DNA of 64,000 nucleotides from Synechococcus sp. HK01-R (GCF_014217855.1 NZ_CP059059.1:372001-436000); one strand, 5' to 3'. Counted from the stretch's first letter, positions 46,429-56,608 are shown. Program-made: numbers and translations. The notes: a model not told the origin generated them from the sequence alone.

Positions 46429-47033
46429 GTCGCTCCCCCTACGACCGGCGGTATGACGATCGCCGTTATGACGACCGGCGCTACGAGCAGCGACGAGCAG
46501 GAGGGCCTGCGGGTCCTGGTCCCAGTGGTGGTCCTGGTGGTGGCGGTTTGAAATTGAACGGTGCCTCCGCCGCCGTGCTCGCCGGTGTGCTCGTGATCGG
46601 TATCGGCATCGGCAGCGCCGTGACCAGCACGACCCAGGGAGACCAAGGCAATATCGCCAGCAGCCAACAGCTCGACATGGCTGTTCCTGACCCGGAATTC
46701 TGCCGGCAGTGGGGAGCGAGTGCCTACGTCATGGATGTGGAGATGTACACAACCATGAACCCTGTAAGCAGCTTCGTGACCCAGCCATCACTCCAGGCGG
46801 GTTGCGTGATCCGGCGAGAAAACTGGGCCGTGCTTCGCAAGGAGGGGGCGATCACCCCAGCCCAGGAACGGGACTGCAAACAGCGCATGAACACCTTTGC
46901 CTACATCGGATCGGTTCGCGACAAACCCGTTGTGCGTTGCGTCTATCAAACCGACGTGAGCGAAAACAAATTCATCACCAAGGGGGTCGCCGATGACACC
47001 GTTGGCATCACTCCTGAAGCAGGTCAGTTCTGA
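46425..47033 (+). CDS. DUF3172 membrane-anchored protein
   Basis: A 202-residue GTG-started protein. An N-terminal polar repeat [19 protein letters not shown] is followed by a Gly/Pro-rich linker, one transmembrane helix ([20 protein letters not shown], about residues 47-66) and a conserved soluble domain ([70 protein letters not shown]) with four Cys. This is the DUF3172 pattern of cyanobacteria and algae. Its function is unknown; translational coupling with ndhM hints at a thylakoid role. Confidence 0.8.
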   Translation: MSRSPYDRRYDDRRYDDRRYEQRRAGGPAGPGPSGGPGGGGLKLNGASAAVLAGVLVIGIGIGSAVTSTTQGDQGNIASSQQLDMAVPDPEFCRQWGASAYVMDVEMYTTMNPVSSFVTQPSLQAGCVIRRENWAVLRKEGAITPAQERDCKQRMNTFAYIGSVRDKPVVRCVYQTDVSENKFITKGVADDTVGITPEAGQF

Positions 47034-47043
47034 GCCGCTGCGA

Positions 47044-48072
47044 TCACCCCTGGGAAGGGGCCTGGGGATCTTCGTCGACCAGAGGTTCCACCTTGGCAGC
47101 TCCCTGGGTGGCAGCTCCCTGGGGTGATCTCGACTGGCGTAAGGGGCTGTCAGGGCTAGCGAACACAGGCAGGACGTCGCGACGGAAGGCCTCAGAGGCC
47201 CTTGAGCAGTAACGGGCGGGATGACTGATCAGCTTGAGCTGTCTGCGCACCTGGAGATCAACCACCGAAGGCCGATGCAGGGTGCCGGCATTCAGCTCCC
47301 TCTCGATCGAGACCACCGGTAGGAATGCAGCGCCAAGACCAGACTGCACGGCGTTCTTGATGGCTTCGAGGGAATTGAGCTCCATCTCAATCCGCAGTCT
47401 CTGGACATCAAGACCGGAGCGAGCGAGCAACTGATCCACCATCTTCCGCGTGGTGGACTGAGCATCTAAACAAACAAAGCCCAGCCTGTAGAGATCCTCC
47501 TTGCTGAGCTCCAGCAAACGGGCGAGGGGGTGCTTGACAGGCAAAACAAGGGCCAGCTCGTCGTTGGCATAAGGCACCACCTGGAGCAGATCGTTGAGCT
47601 CGGCTGGAAGTTCACCGCCGATGATCGCCAGATCGATCTGGCCATTGGCCACACTCCAGCCGGTGCGTCGAGTGCTGTGAACATGCAACTGCACCGCCAC
47701 ATCCGGATACTTCTGCCGAAACAGCCCGATCATGCGGGGCATCAGATACGTGCCGGTGGTCTGACTAGCTCCAACCACCAGTGATCCGCCCTTGAGGTTG
47801 TGGAGGTCATCGAGGGCACGACACGCCTCATGGCACTGGCTCAGGATCCGATCGCAGTAGCCCAGCAGCAGATGTCCGGCTTCAGTGAGCTGGGCCTTGC
47901 GACCTCCACGATCGAAAAGCGAGACCTCGAGCTGCTTTTCAAGGTTCTGAATCTGAAGGCTGACGGCAGGCTGGGTGACAAACAGGCTGTCGGCCGCCTT
48001 CTTAAAACTGCCCTCGCTGACGATGGCTCGCAGGATCCGCAGCTGGTCGAGGGTGAACGGGAGATCAGCCAT
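47044..48072 (-). CDS. rbcR: LysR-type regulator RbcR (Ycf30)
   Basis: A 342-residue LysR protein. The HTH is [43 protein letters not shown], with effector-domain segments [42 protein letters not shown]. This matches RbcR/Ycf30-type regulators of Rubisco and carbon genes. The C terminus (about residues 305-342) is a low-complexity Gln/Ala/Pro tail that varies. It faces the divergent NnrU-like, ndhF and ndhD genes; the same order in many cyanobacteria suggests regulation of them. Confidence 0.9.
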   Translation of the reverse strand: MADLPFTLDQLRILRAIVSEGSFKKAADSLFVTQPAVSLQIQNLEKQLEVSLFDRGGRKAQLTEAGHLLLGYCDRILSQCHEACRALDDLHNLKGGSLVVGASQTTGTYLMPRMIGLFRQKYPDVAVQLHVHSTRRTGWSVANGQIDLAIIGGELPAELNDLLQVVPYANDELALVLPVKHPLARLLELSKEDLYRLGFVCLDAQSTTRKMVDQLLARSGLDVQRLRIEMELNSLEAIKNAVQSGLGAAFLPVVSIERELNAGTLHRPSVVDLQVRRQLKLISHPARYCSRASEAFRRDVLPVFASPDSPLRQSRSPQGAATQGAAKVEPLVDEDPQAPSQG

Positions 48073-48158
48073 GGGGGCCTGCCAGCTGGGCAGGAACGAT
48101 CAAAAAACTGTAGTGGGGCCGGCAGCCGCCAGAATCGCGCTTCGCCGCAATCGCCAGC

Positions 48159-48905
48159 GTGCTCCCCAGTGACCCGAGCAGTCCCCATCACACCAGCCTG
48201 GTGATGCTGATGCTGCTGTTGCTCTTCGCTGTTATTCACAGCGGCGGAGCTGCCCTGCGCAGCCGCGCAGAGGCCCGGATCGGTGCCCGGGCCTGGCGGC
48301 TGATCTTCGCGGCGCTGAGCATTCCCTCAGCAGTGGTGGTGATCGGGTATTTCCTGGCGCATCGCTACGACGGAGTACGCCTCTGGAATCTCCAAGGGGT
48401 GCCTGGTCTGGTGCCGTTGATCTGGGGCCTCACGGCAATCAGCTTTCTGTTTCTCTACCCAGCCACCTACAACCTGCTGGAAATCCCGGCGGTGCTGAAG
48501 CCCCAAGTGCGCCTCTACGCAACAGGGATTATCCGGATCAGCCGCCACCCTCAGGCCGTGGGGCAGATCCTCTGGTGCTTCAGTCATGCCCTCTGGATCG
48601 GCAGCAGCTTCATGTTGGTGACCTGCGCCGGCCTGATCGGTCATCACCTCTTTGCCGTGTGGCACGGCGATCGCCGTCTGCAAGAACGCTTCGGCGCCGC
48701 CTTTGACACCTTGCGGGACAGCACATCTGTGATTCCCTTCGTGGCGATCTTTGATGGACGCCAACAGCTGGCATGGCGGGAGCTTCTACGCCCGGCTCAG
48801 TTAGGGATCGTCATCGCCGTGGGCCTGTTCTGGTGGGCCCACCACTGGATCCCGGTCGGCACCACCGTCTTTCTTCACTCACGGCTGGAGAGTCTGCTGA
48901 GCTGA
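48159..48905 (+). CDS. NnrU/Z-ISO-like membrane protein (candidate 15-cis-zeta-carotene isomerase)
   Basis: A 248-residue GTG-started protein with about six helices. It has FAVIHSGGAALRSRAEARIGARAWRLIFA and a second block IRISRHPQAVGQILWCFSHALW, LIGHHLFAVWHGDRRLQERFG, containing His residues at the positions typical of NnrU/Z-ISO. Z-ISO of plants, a heme enzyme, is related to NnrU, and cyanobacterial homologues are accepted candidates for 15-cis-zeta-carotene isomerisation. The window also has crtB, crtP and crtQ, which would need such an enzyme in the dark. It sits between rbcR and ndhF. Confidence 0.8.
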   Translation: MLPSDPSSPHHTSLVMLMLLLLFAVIHSGGAALRSRAEARIGARAWRLIFAALSIPSAVVVIGYFLAHRYDGVRLWNLQGVPGLVPLIWGLTAISFLFLYPATYNLLEIPAVLKPQVRLYATGIIRISRHPQAVGQILWCFSHALWIGSSFMLVTCAGLIGHHLFAVWHGDRRLQERFGAAFDTLRDSTSVIPFVAIFDGRQQLAWRELLRPAQLGIVIAVGLFWWAHHWIPVGTTVFLHSRLESLLS

Positions 48906-48940
48906 GCTGCCTACACTCACCAGCAGCCTGACTCGCGCGG

Positions 48941-50953
48941 ATGCATTCGGCAGCTGATTACGCCTGGTTGATCCCAGTGCTCCCTCTGCTCGGCGCAGTC
49001 CTCACAGGCTTAGGCCTGATCAGTTTCAACCGCACGATCAATCGGCTGCGAAAGCCAGTGGCCATCCTGCTGCTGAGCTGTGTGGGTGCTGCAGCCGTCA
49101 TCAGTTACGCGGTGCTCTTCGAGCAACTTGCAGGGGCACCGGCAGTCGAACATCTGTTTGTTTGGGCCAGCGCCGGAAGCTTCAATCTGCCGATGGGCTA
49201 CGTGGTCGACCCCCTCGGGGCCGTGATGCTGGCCCTGGTGACCACGATCGCCCTTCTGGTGCTGATCTACTCCCATGGCTATATGGCCCACGACAAGGGC
49301 TATGTGCGCTTTTTCACGTATCTCGCCCTGTTCAGCAGCTCCATGCTTGGTTTGGTGCTGAGCCCCAATCTTCTCGAGATCTACGTGTTCTGGGAGCTGG
49401 TGGGCATGTGTTCCTACCTACTCGTGGGCTTCTGGTACGACCGGGATGGTGCCGCCCATGCAGCCCAGAAGGCCTTTGTCGTGAACAGGGTTGGTGATTT
49501 CGGATTGCTCCTTGGAATCCTTGGTCTGTTCTGGGCCACGGGAAGCTTTGATTTCCAGGGGATTGCTGATGGCCTCAGTGCTGCCATCAGCAATGGCACG
49601 GTTCCAGGCTGGGCTGCCTTGGCTCTCTGTCTGTTCGTGTTCATGGGTCCGATGGCCAAGTCGGCCCAGTTCCCCCTCCACGTTTGGCTACCCGATGCCA
49701 TGGAGGGTCCAACACCGATCTCCGCCCTGATTCACGCCGCAACGATGGTGGCGGCAGGCGTGTTTCTGGTCGCCCGACTGGAGCCTCTCTATGCCCAGTT
49801 CCCAAGCGTTGGTTTGGTGATCGCCGTTGTGGGAACCATCACCTGTTTCCTTGGCGCCTCCATCGCCCTCACTCAGATGGACCTCAAGAAAGGGCTCGCC
49901 TACAGCACCGTGTCTCAGCTGGGCTACATGATGCTGGCCATGGGTTGTGGGGCCCCGGTGGCTGGCATGTTCCACCTGGTGACCCATGCCTTCTTCAAGG
50001 CGATGTTGTTCCTGGGGTCAGGCTCCGTCATCCATGCCATGGAGGATGTGGTGGGCCATGAGCCCGTGCTGGCGCAGGACATGCGCCTGATGGGAGGACT
50101 GCGCAAAAAGATGCCGATCACAGCCATCACCTTCTTGATTGGCTGCATTGCCATCAGCGGTATTCCGCCGTTGGCCGGCTTCTGGAGCAAAGACGAAATC
50201 CTCGGCCAGGCGTTCAACAGCTATCCGGTTCTTTGGGCCGTCGGCTTTCTGACCGCCGGCATGACCGCCTTCTACATGTTCAGGCTTTACTTCCTGACCT
50301 TCGAAGGCGACTTCAGGGGCCATGACAAGAGCCTCCAGCACGCGTTGATGGAGGCTGCTGGCAAATCCGCCGATGAAGATCATGACCATCACGCCGGCAG
50401 CCTCCATGAGTCCCCCTGGTCCATGACCCTGCCTCTGGCCGTGCTTGCGGTGCCTTCTGTGCTGATCGGTCTCTTGGGCACCCCCTGGAACAGTCGCTTT
50501 GCCGGTCTGCTCAACCCTGAAGAAGCTGCCGAGATGGCCGAGCACTTCAGCTGGTCAGAGTTTTTACCCCTCGCCGGAGCCTCCGTCGCGATCTCCCTCA
50601 CAGGCATCACCATTGCCGTGCTGGCCTATGCCCTGCATCGCCTCGATCTAGGTCAGCTGGTGGCGGCTCGCTTCCCGGCTATCAACGCCTTCCTCGCCAA
50701 CAAGTGGTACCTCGATGCGATCAACGAGAAACTGTTTGTGCGTGGCAGCCGCAAACTTGCCCGCGAGGTGCTTGAGGTGGATGCCAAGGTTGTCGACGGT
50801 GTGGTCAACCTCACGGGCCTCCTGACCCTGGGCAGCGGTGAGGGGCTCAAATACTTTGAGACGGGCCGAGCCCAGTTCTATGCCCTGATCGTGTTCGGGG
50901 GCGTGATTGGCCTGGTGGTGCTCTTCGGAGTGCTGGGGGGCCCGATCGGCTAG
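48941..50953 (+). CDS. ndhF: NAD(P)H-quinone oxidoreductase subunit 5 (NdhF1)
   Basis: A 670-residue antiporter-like NDH-1 subunit with about 16 helices. It has GYVVDPLGAVMLALVTTIALLVLIYS, FTYLALFSSSMLGLVLSPNLLEIYVFWELVGMCSYLLVGFWYDR, PLHVWLPDAMEGPTPISALIHAATMVAAGVFL and the long lateral C-terminal region. NdhF1 is part of respiratory/cyclic NDH-1L and pumps protons. It has the histidine-bearing insert DHDHHAG (about residues 480-486). It is 35 bases after the NnrU-like gene and 99 bases before ndhD. Confidence 0.97.
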   Translation: MHSAADYAWLIPVLPLLGAVLTGLGLISFNRTINRLRKPVAILLLSCVGAAAVISYAVLFEQLAGAPAVEHLFVWASAGSFNLPMGYVVDPLGAVMLALVTTIALLVLIYSHGYMAHDKGYVRFFTYLALFSSSMLGLVLSPNLLEIYVFWELVGMCSYLLVGFWYDRDGAAHAAQKAFVVNRVGDFGLLLGILGLFWATGSFDFQGIADGLSAAISNGTVPGWAALALCLFVFMGPMAKSAQFPLHVWLPDAMEGPTPISALIHAATMVAAGVFLVARLEPLYAQFPSVGLVIAVVGTITCFLGASIALTQMDLKKGLAYSTVSQLGYMMLAMGCGAPVAGMFHLVTHAFFKAMLFLGSGSVIHAMEDVVGHEPVLAQDMRLMGGLRKKMPITAITFLIGCIAISGIPPLAGFWSKDEILGQAFNSYPVLWAVGFLTAGMTAFYMFRLYFLTFEGDFRGHDKSLQHALMEAAGKSADEDHDHHAGSLHESPWSMTLPLAVLAVPSVLIGLLGTPWNSRFAGLLNPEEAAEMAEHFSWSEFLPLAGASVAISLTGITIAVLAYALHRLDLGQLVAARFPAINAFLANKWYLDAINEKLFVRGSRKLAREVLEVDAKVVDGVVNLTGLLTLGSGEGLKYFETGRAQFYALIVFGGVIGLVVLFGVLGGPIG

Positions 50954-51052
50954 GGCTGCCTGACCGGCTCTGTGTGTGTCAACGCCTATCGAGTGGCTGC
51001 GCTTCTGCGCAGGATTTCTACACTCCAGCCAATGCTGTGAAAAGGCCGGGCC

Positions 51053-52714
51053 GTGTTGGAGTTTGCCGTCAGTCCACCTTTTGACCCCACCTCACCCCTC
51101 ACGCCTGAATTGATCGAGGCAGGGGTGCCCTGGCTGAGTCTCTCGATCTTGTTCCCAATCGTTGGAGCTCTGATCGTCCCCTTCATCCCTGATCAAGGTG
51201 AAGGGAAACAGGTGCGCTGGTTTGCTCTCGGCGTCGCCCTGATCACGTTTTTGATCACGGGAGCTGCCTACCTGAATGGCTACGACCCCAGCGTCAGTGG
51301 GCTGCAGCTCTCTGAACGGGTGAGCTGGCTACCTGATCTGGGCCTGACATGGGCCGTAGGAGCCGACGGGCTTTCGATGCCCCTGATTCTGCTCACCAGC
51401 TTCATCACAGCGCTGGCCGTTCTTGCAGCCTGGCCTGTGACCTTCAAGCCGAAGCTCTTCTTTTTCCTGATTCTGGCCATGGACGGCGGACAGATCGCTG
51501 TCTTTGCCGTTCAAGACATGCTGCTCTTCTTCCTGGCTTGGGAACTGGAGCTGATTCCCGTTTACCTGTTACTGGCGATCTGGGGAGGCAAGAAGCGTCA
51601 ATATGCAGCCACCAAATTCATCCTCTACACAGCGGGAAGCTCTCTGTTCATCCTGCTGGCAGCCCTGGCGATGGGCTTTTTCGGCGGAGGCACCCCCAAC
51701 TTTGAATACAGCGTGCTGGCTCAGAAGGGCTTCGGGACAGGCTTTCAGCTGCTCTGCTACGCGGGTTTGTTGATCGCCTTCGGCGTGAAGCTCCCGATCG
51801 TGCCACTCCACACCTGGCTGCCGGATGCCCATGGCGAAGCCACAGCACCTGTGCACATGCTGCTGGCAGGGATTCTGCTCAAGATGGGCGGCTATGCCCT
51901 CATGCGCTTCAACGCTGAGATGCTGCCCGAAGCCCATGCCCAATTCGCACCCCTTCTGGTGGTGCTCGGCGTGGTGAACATCATCTACGCCGCCTTGACC
52001 TCCTTTGCCCAGAGGAATCTCAAGCGCAAGATCGCCTACAGCTCAATCAGCCACATGGGTTTCGTGCTGATTGGCATTGGCAGCTTCAGTGCTTTAGGCA
52101 CGAGCGGAGCCATGCTGCAGATGATCAGCCATGGACTGATCGGAGCCAGCCTCTTCTTCTTGGTGGGAGCCACCTATGACCGCACCCACACGCTCCAGCT
52201 CGATGAAATGGGAGGCGTGGGCCAGAAGATGCGCATCATGTTTGCGCTCTGGACCGTCTGCTCCCTCGCCTCTCTCGCCCTACCTGGCATGAGTGGTTTC
52301 GTGAGCGAGCTGATGGTCTTCGCAGGATTCGCCACCGATGAGGCTTACAGCCTGACCTTCAGGATCGTGATTGATGGCCTGGCGGCTGTGGGCGTGATCC
52401 TCACCCCCATCTACCTGCTCTCCATGCTCCGCGAAATCTTTTTCGGCAAGGAGAACACCCAACTGGCTGCTAACACGAATCTGGTCGATGCCGAACCGCG
52501 GGAGGTTTACATCATTGGCTGCCTGCTGGTGCCGATCATCGGAATCGGCCTCTATCCACGGCTCATGACGGACAGCTACCGCAGTTCGATTGAAGCCCTG
52601 GTCAACAGAGACGTGGTGGCAATGGAGCGAATCAAACAACCCACCGCCTCGATGCTGCGCAGCGTGTCCCTTGCACCAGCGCTTCTTCGAGCACCCACCC
52701 TGCCCGAGGCGTAA
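51053..52714 (+). CDS. ndhD: NAD(P)H-quinone oxidoreductase chain 4 (NdhD1)
   Basis: A 553-residue antiporter-like subunit, GTG start at 51053. It has [63 protein letters not shown] with an adjacent His/Glu channel, and [11 protein letters not shown]. With NdhF1 it forms the proton-pumping arm of NDH-1L. A short C-terminal extension (about 30 residues) passes the last helix. It follows ndhF in the classical ndhF-ndhD arrangement. Confidence 0.96.
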   Translation: MLEFAVSPPFDPTSPLTPELIEAGVPWLSLSILFPIVGALIVPFIPDQGEGKQVRWFALGVALITFLITGAAYLNGYDPSVSGLQLSERVSWLPDLGLTWAVGADGLSMPLILLTSFITALAVLAAWPVTFKPKLFFFLILAMDGGQIAVFAVQDMLLFFLAWELELIPVYLLLAIWGGKKRQYAATKFILYTAGSSLFILLAALAMGFFGGGTPNFEYSVLAQKGFGTGFQLLCYAGLLIAFGVKLPIVPLHTWLPDAHGEATAPVHMLLAGILLKMGGYALMRFNAEMLPEAHAQFAPLLVVLGVVNIIYAALTSFAQRNLKRKIAYSSISHMGFVLIGIGSFSALGTSGAMLQMISHGLIGASLFFLVGATYDRTHTLQLDEMGGVGQKMRIMFALWTVCSLASLALPGMSGFVSELMVFAGFATDEAYSLTFRIVIDGLAAVGVILTPIYLLSMLREIFFGKENTQLAANTNLVDAEPREVYIIGCLLVPIIGIGLYPRLMTDSYRSSIEALVNRDVVAMERIKQPTASMLRSVSLAPALLRAPTLPEA

Positions 52715-52792
52715 CAATCTTCGTCTGTTCGCCAGGCGAGTGAAACAGCCGCCTCCATCACCCGTAATTTTCTGGGGTCTAGCCAGCGAGCC

Positions 52793-53182
52793 ATGCGCCA
52801 GGTCAATTTCACCCTGATCTTTGCTTTTGGCTTGGCCATGGTGTTCTTCACCCTGGAGAACACAGCGGCCACCACCGTGCATCTGCTGCCGGGACTCCAG
52901 TACACACTGCCCCTGGCAGCCCTGCTGCTGGTGTTCGCGGGCATCGGGGCTGTGTCCGCGTGGTTCTTCGCCGCCTGGAGCGGGATGCTCAACAACGTGG
53001 AGCAGTTCAGCCGGGAGGGGGAGCTAGAGGCACAACAGGTCCGGATCAAGGATCTGGAAAGTGACCTCAATCGCTACCGAGCCACCGTAGAAACCCAGCT
53101 GGGCCTGCTTCCCGCGGCCGGAGGAACCGGGCCCGATCAGAGCGCTGAGCCCAGTGATCATGTGGACGTGCAGGCCAGCTGA
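52793..53182 (+). CDS. LapA-domain (DUF1049) membrane protein
   Basis: A 129-residue protein with two membrane helices (about residues 5-20 and 38-62) separated by ENTAATTVHLLPGLQYTLPL, the pattern of LapA/DUF1049 proteins. A coiled coil with Glu/Gln/Arg (SREGELEAQQVRIKDLESDLNRYR) and an acidic tail follow. In E. coli LapA helps regulate LPS synthesis; the cyanobacterial role is unknown. It lies 78 bases after ndhD and 33 bases before scpA. Confidence 0.82.
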   Translation: MRQVNFTLIFAFGLAMVFFTLENTAATTVHLLPGLQYTLPLAALLLVFAGIGAVSAWFFAAWSGMLNNVEQFSREGELEAQQVRIKDLESDLNRYRATVETQLGLLPAAGGTGPDQSAEPSDHVDVQAS

Positions 53183-53215
53183 GGCCTGGCGTCTTGAGCA
53201 CCCACTCGATACGTT

Positions 53216-54139
53216 GTGGGCAGCGATGCAACATCCTTGTCGGAGGCCGGGCTAATCCGCAATCGAGAGGGTGGAGCCCGCCTGGCGATCCGCCTTCTCC
53301 AGGATGCGGCCCAACGGGGTGATCTAGACCCCTGGGATGTTGATGTGATCGCCGTGGTCGACGGCTTTCTTGACCAGCTCCGCCAACGGATCAGCGTGCC
53401 CAGGCAGGTGGCCGAAACGCTGCGACAGCGAGGAGGAAGCTACGAACAGGACCTAGCGGACAGCAGCGAGGCCTTCCTGGCGGCAGCGGTACTCGTGGGG
53501 CTGAAAGCCGAAGTGCTTGAAGCCCAGACCTTTCCCCCTGAACCTGTAATCGAGGACTGTTGCGACCCTGAATTCGGAGATCAGGGGTGGCTCAACCCTG
53601 AATTTGATCTACCGCGGCGCCCTGAGCGGCATCTGGAGCGACGGCCTGTTGCCCCACCGCCGCTGCGCCGGCCGGTGACCTTAGGGGAGCTGATCGAGCA
53701 ACTGGAGGCGATCGCCGAGCAGCTTGAATCCGATGAGCTGGAACTCAAGCGGCGTCAGCGCCAGAAGCGCTTCAGCCGAAGGGAAGCGATTGCCCAGGTG
53801 GCCGCCCTGGCCCATCGGGAAAAACTGCCGGAAACCACCGCAGCCCTGGGTGTGTTTCTGAACAGTTGGGACGCCGCTCTCCACTGGACCGACTTTGATG
53901 CGCTGGTCAACCGATGGGGTGAAGTAGCTGCCCAGGACCTGGACACCGATCGAGTCGGTGTCTTCTGGGCTTTGCTGTTTCTCTCCTCCCAGGGCCAGGT
54001 GGAGCTGGAACAGGAGGGCCATCTGCATGCTCCGCTCAAGCTGAAACGCCTGTTGGCACCAGGGACGATGGCCCAGCTCCCCCTCACCAGCCTCGAGGTG
54101 CCAGCTGTCGTGCCGTCTGGAGCATCGTTGGTGGCCTGA
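53216..54139 (+). CDS. scpA: Segregation and condensation protein A
   Basis: A 307-residue GTG-started kleisin. It has GGARLAIRLLQDAAQRGDLDPWDVDVIAVVDGFLDQL and SEAFLAAAVLVGLKAEVLE near the N terminus (SMC neck binding), and a C-terminal winged-helix (VNRWGEVAAQDLDTDRVGVFWALLFLSSQGQVELEQEG). The middle (about residues 125-200) is charged and variable. ScpA joins SMC and ScpB to condense the chromosome. scpB is not in the window. Confidence 0.9.
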   Translation: MGSDATSLSEAGLIRNREGGARLAIRLLQDAAQRGDLDPWDVDVIAVVDGFLDQLRQRISVPRQVAETLRQRGGSYEQDLADSSEAFLAAAVLVGLKAEVLEAQTFPPEPVIEDCCDPEFGDQGWLNPEFDLPRRPERHLERRPVAPPPLRRPVTLGELIEQLEAIAEQLESDELELKRRQRQKRFSRREAIAQVAALAHREKLPETTAALGVFLNSWDAALHWTDFDALVNRWGEVAAQDLDTDRVGVFWALLFLSSQGQVELEQEGHLHAPLKLKRLLAPGTMAQLPLTSLEVPAVVPSGASLVA

Positions 54140-54185
54140 GCGGCCCCTTATGTTGACCTATCCAAACTGAGGCCTTGAGACGTCG

Positions 54186-55364
54186 ATGAAGGCGATGATC
54201 CTGGCGGCCGGCAAGGGGACGCGGGTCCAGCCGATCACGCACGTGATCCCCAAGCCGATGATTCCGATCCTGCAGAAGCCGGTCATGGAGTTTCTGCTGG
54301 AGCTTCTCAAGGAGCATGGCTTCAATGAGGTGATGGTGAATGTCTCCCACCTCGCTGAGGAGATCGAAAACTATTTCCGAGACGGCCAGCGCTTCGGTGT
54401 CGAGATCGCCTACAGCTTCGAGGGTCGAATCGAAGACGGTGAGCTGATCGGTGATGCCCTCGGATCAGCCGGCGGACTCAAGAAGATCCAGGACTTTCAG
54501 ACCTTTTTCGATGACACCTTTGTGGTGCTCTGCGGCGATGCCCTGATCGATCTCGATCTTAGTGAGGCCGTGCGTCGTCACAGGGAGAAGGGTGCGATCG
54601 CCAGCCTGGTTACCAAACGGGTTCCACGGGATCAGGTGAGCAGCTACGGCGTCGTGGTGACCGACGAGCAAGACCGCATCAGTGCCTTCCAGGAGAAGCC
54701 GCGCGTCGAGGAGGCGCTGAGCGACACAATCAATACCGGCATCTACATCTTCGAACCGGCCATCTTCGAACACATTCCTTCCGGGCAACCCTTCGATATC
54801 GGCTCGGATCTCTTCCCGAAGCTGGTGGAACTTGGTTCACCCTTCTACGCCTTGCCCATGGACTTCGAATGGGTCGACATCGGCAAGGTGCCCGATTACT
54901 GGCAAGCCATTCGCAGTGTTCTCCAGGGCGACGTCCGCCAGGTGGGCATTCCAGGCAAGGAAGTTCGCCCCGGCGTCTATGCCGGCCTCAACGTGGCTGC
55001 CAACTGGGACAAGATCAATGTGCAAGGCCCTGTCTATGTGGGTGGCATGACCAAGATCGAAGACGGCGCCACGATTCTCGGTCCCTCGATGATCGGTCCC
55101 AGCTGTCACATCTGCGAAGGGGCCGTGATCGACAACTCGATCATCTTTGATTATTCCCGGATCGGACAGGGGGTTCAGCTGGTCGAGAAGCTCGTGTTCG
55201 GCCGCTACTGCGTTGGCAAAAACGGCGACCACTTCGACCTGCAGGAAGCAGCCCTTGACTGGTTAATCACCGATGCCAGACGGCAGGACCTGGTGGAACC
55301 TTCTCCGCAGCAGAAGGCCATGGCAGAGCTCTTGGGCACGGATCTCACCCCGGCAGCGAGCTAA
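54186..55364 (+). CDS. Sugar-nucleotide pyrophosphorylase (mannose-1-phosphate guanylyltransferase-like)
   Basis: A 392-residue protein. The nucleotidyltransferase domain has MKAMILAAGKGTRVQPITHVIPKPMIPILQKP (GxGTRxxPxT and the Lys of PKPM), VVLCGDALIDLDLSEA (metal Asp) and NTGIYIFEP. A left-handed beta-helix hexapeptide domain follows from about residue 255. This cyanobacterial type is annotated as mannose-1-phosphate guanylyltransferase or glucose-1-phosphate enzyme; the sugar cannot be decided here. It might feed the GT-C enzymes at 11.8-26.0 kb. It overlaps metF by 20 bases, convergently. Confidence 0.87.
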   Translation: MKAMILAAGKGTRVQPITHVIPKPMIPILQKPVMEFLLELLKEHGFNEVMVNVSHLAEEIENYFRDGQRFGVEIAYSFEGRIEDGELIGDALGSAGGLKKIQDFQTFFDDTFVVLCGDALIDLDLSEAVRRHREKGAIASLVTKRVPRDQVSSYGVVVTDEQDRISAFQEKPRVEEALSDTINTGIYIFEPAIFEHIPSGQPFDIGSDLFPKLVELGSPFYALPMDFEWVDIGKVPDYWQAIRSVLQGDVRQVGIPGKEVRPGVYAGLNVAANWDKINVQGPVYVGGMTKIEDGATILGPSMIGPSCHICEGAVIDNSIIFDYSRIGQGVQLVEKLVFGRYCVGKNGDHFDLQEAALDWLITDARRQDLVEPSPQQKAMAELLGTDLTPAAS

Positions 55365-56241
55365 TCCCAGCGCATTCAAGAATCTCCGGGATTCGCTGCT
55401 CTGCCTTGACGGCCATCAGATGGACCCCCTGGGCGATGCCCAGGTAGCGGTGCACCTGCTCTGCGGCGATTTTGACCCCCTCAGCAGCGGGATCCTGGGC
55501 CTGAGCAAGCCGTTCGATCAAGGACTCGGGGATGCAGGCCCCAGGCACCATGCGATTGATGAATTGGGCATTCCGGGCGGATTTGAGCAGGAAGACACCA
55601 GCAAGAACCGGCAACTCCAGGGGATCCGCCAGCTCACGGCAAAAGCGTTCCAGCGCCTCTGGATCCATCACCATCTGGGTCTGAACAAATGCTGCTCCTG
55701 CCATCCGCTTCCGTTCCAGGCGACGGGCGAGACCACTCCAACTGGCTGAATGGGGATCAGCCGCGGCTCCTGCAAACAACGCGGTGGGGCCATCGGCAAG
55801 GGCACCCTCGACAGGATCTTCACCGCGGTTGAACGCTGAAACCTGCTGCAACAAGCGCACCGCTTCCAACTCATTCACAGGGCGGGCCGCGGACTGATCC
55901 CCGGCCCGAACGGGATCCCCCGTCAGGCAGAGAAGATTGCGGATCCCCAGGGCATGGGCACCGAGAAGATCCGCCTGCAGAGCGATGCGATTGCGATCAC
56001 GACAGGCGATCTGCAGCACTGGCTCATGCCCCGCATCCAACAGCAAGCGACAGAGGGCCAGGCTGCTCATCCGCATCACAGCCCGACTGCCATCCGTGAC
56101 GTTGATGGCATGGACACGATCACGGAGCCGCTCGGCCATGGCCAGGGCATGGCTGGGATCCCCACCTCGAGGAGGCATCACCTCCGCCGTGAGAGCAGGA
56201 CCACCTCCTTGAGCCAGGATGCGCTGCAGCGCGCTCGTCAA
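55345..56241 (-). CDS. metF: Methylenetetrahydrofolate reductase
   Basis: A 298-residue TTG-started TIM-barrel flavoprotein. It has LTAEVMPPRGGDPSHALAMAERL (start of barrel with the catalytic Glu position), INVTDGSRAVMRMSS, HALGIRNLLCLTGDPVRAGDQ, FVQTQMVMDPEALERF and PVLAGVFLLKSARNAQFINRMVPG. It makes 5-methyl-THF for methionine synthesis. The sequence opens with a short leader before LTAEV. It is divergent from the pedR-like gene over 88 bp. Confidence 0.88.
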   Translation of the reverse strand: MTSALQRILAQGGGPALTAEVMPPRGGDPSHALAMAERLRDRVHAINVTDGSRAVMRMSSLALCRLLLDAGHEPVLQIACRDRNRIALQADLLGAHALGIRNLLCLTGDPVRAGDQSAARPVNELEAVRLLQQVSAFNRGEDPVEGALADGPTALFAGAAADPHSASWSGLARRLERKRMAGAAFVQTQMVMDPEALERFCRELADPLELPVLAGVFLLKSARNAQFINRMVPGACIPESLIERLAQAQDPAAEGVKIAAEQVHRYLGIAQGVHLMAVKAEQRIPEILECAGISSLPG

Positions 56242-56329
56242 ATCCGATCACCATTCACCGAGCCACTATGGGGGATCAAGCACCCTGCCCGCACCTAGGA
56301 TGGAATGAACGGCGTGGGAAACGGTCACC

Positions 56330-56608
56330 ATGGCCAACGGCAGCGTTCCCGATCCCCTGACGATCGATCTATCGACCAGGGAAGTCGAAATCGTGGAGCT
56401 TGTCGCTGAGGGACTGACCAATCAAGAAATCGCAGAGCGACTCACGATCAGCAAGCGCACCGTGGACAATCACGTCAGCAATGTCTTCACCAAGACCGGC
56501 GCCAAGAACAGAGTGGCCCTTCTGAACTGGGCGATGGATCATGGCAAGATCTGCCGCGATGGCTTCAACTGCTGCTCCCTGTCGGACGGTGAGCCCGGCG
56601 CGTCCTGA
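56330..56608 (+). CDS. pedR: LuxR-type regulator, PedR-like
   Basis: A 92-residue single-domain LuxR regulator: LSTREVEIVELVAEGLTNQEIAERLTISKRTVDNHVSNVFTKTGAKNRVALLNWAMDHGK is a full HTH. The tail has Cys at 75, 81 and 82 (GKICRDGFNCCS). This fits Synechocystis PedR, a redox-sensitive regulator of photosynthetic electron-transport-dependent genes whose activity depends on a C-terminal Cys and thioredoxin. No receiver domain is present. Its last bases overlap a convergent small ORF. Confidence 0.88.
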   Translation: MANGSVPDPLTIDLSTREVEIVELVAEGLTNQEIAERLTISKRTVDNHVSNVFTKTGAKNRVALLNWAMDHGKICRDGFNCCSLSDGEPGAS

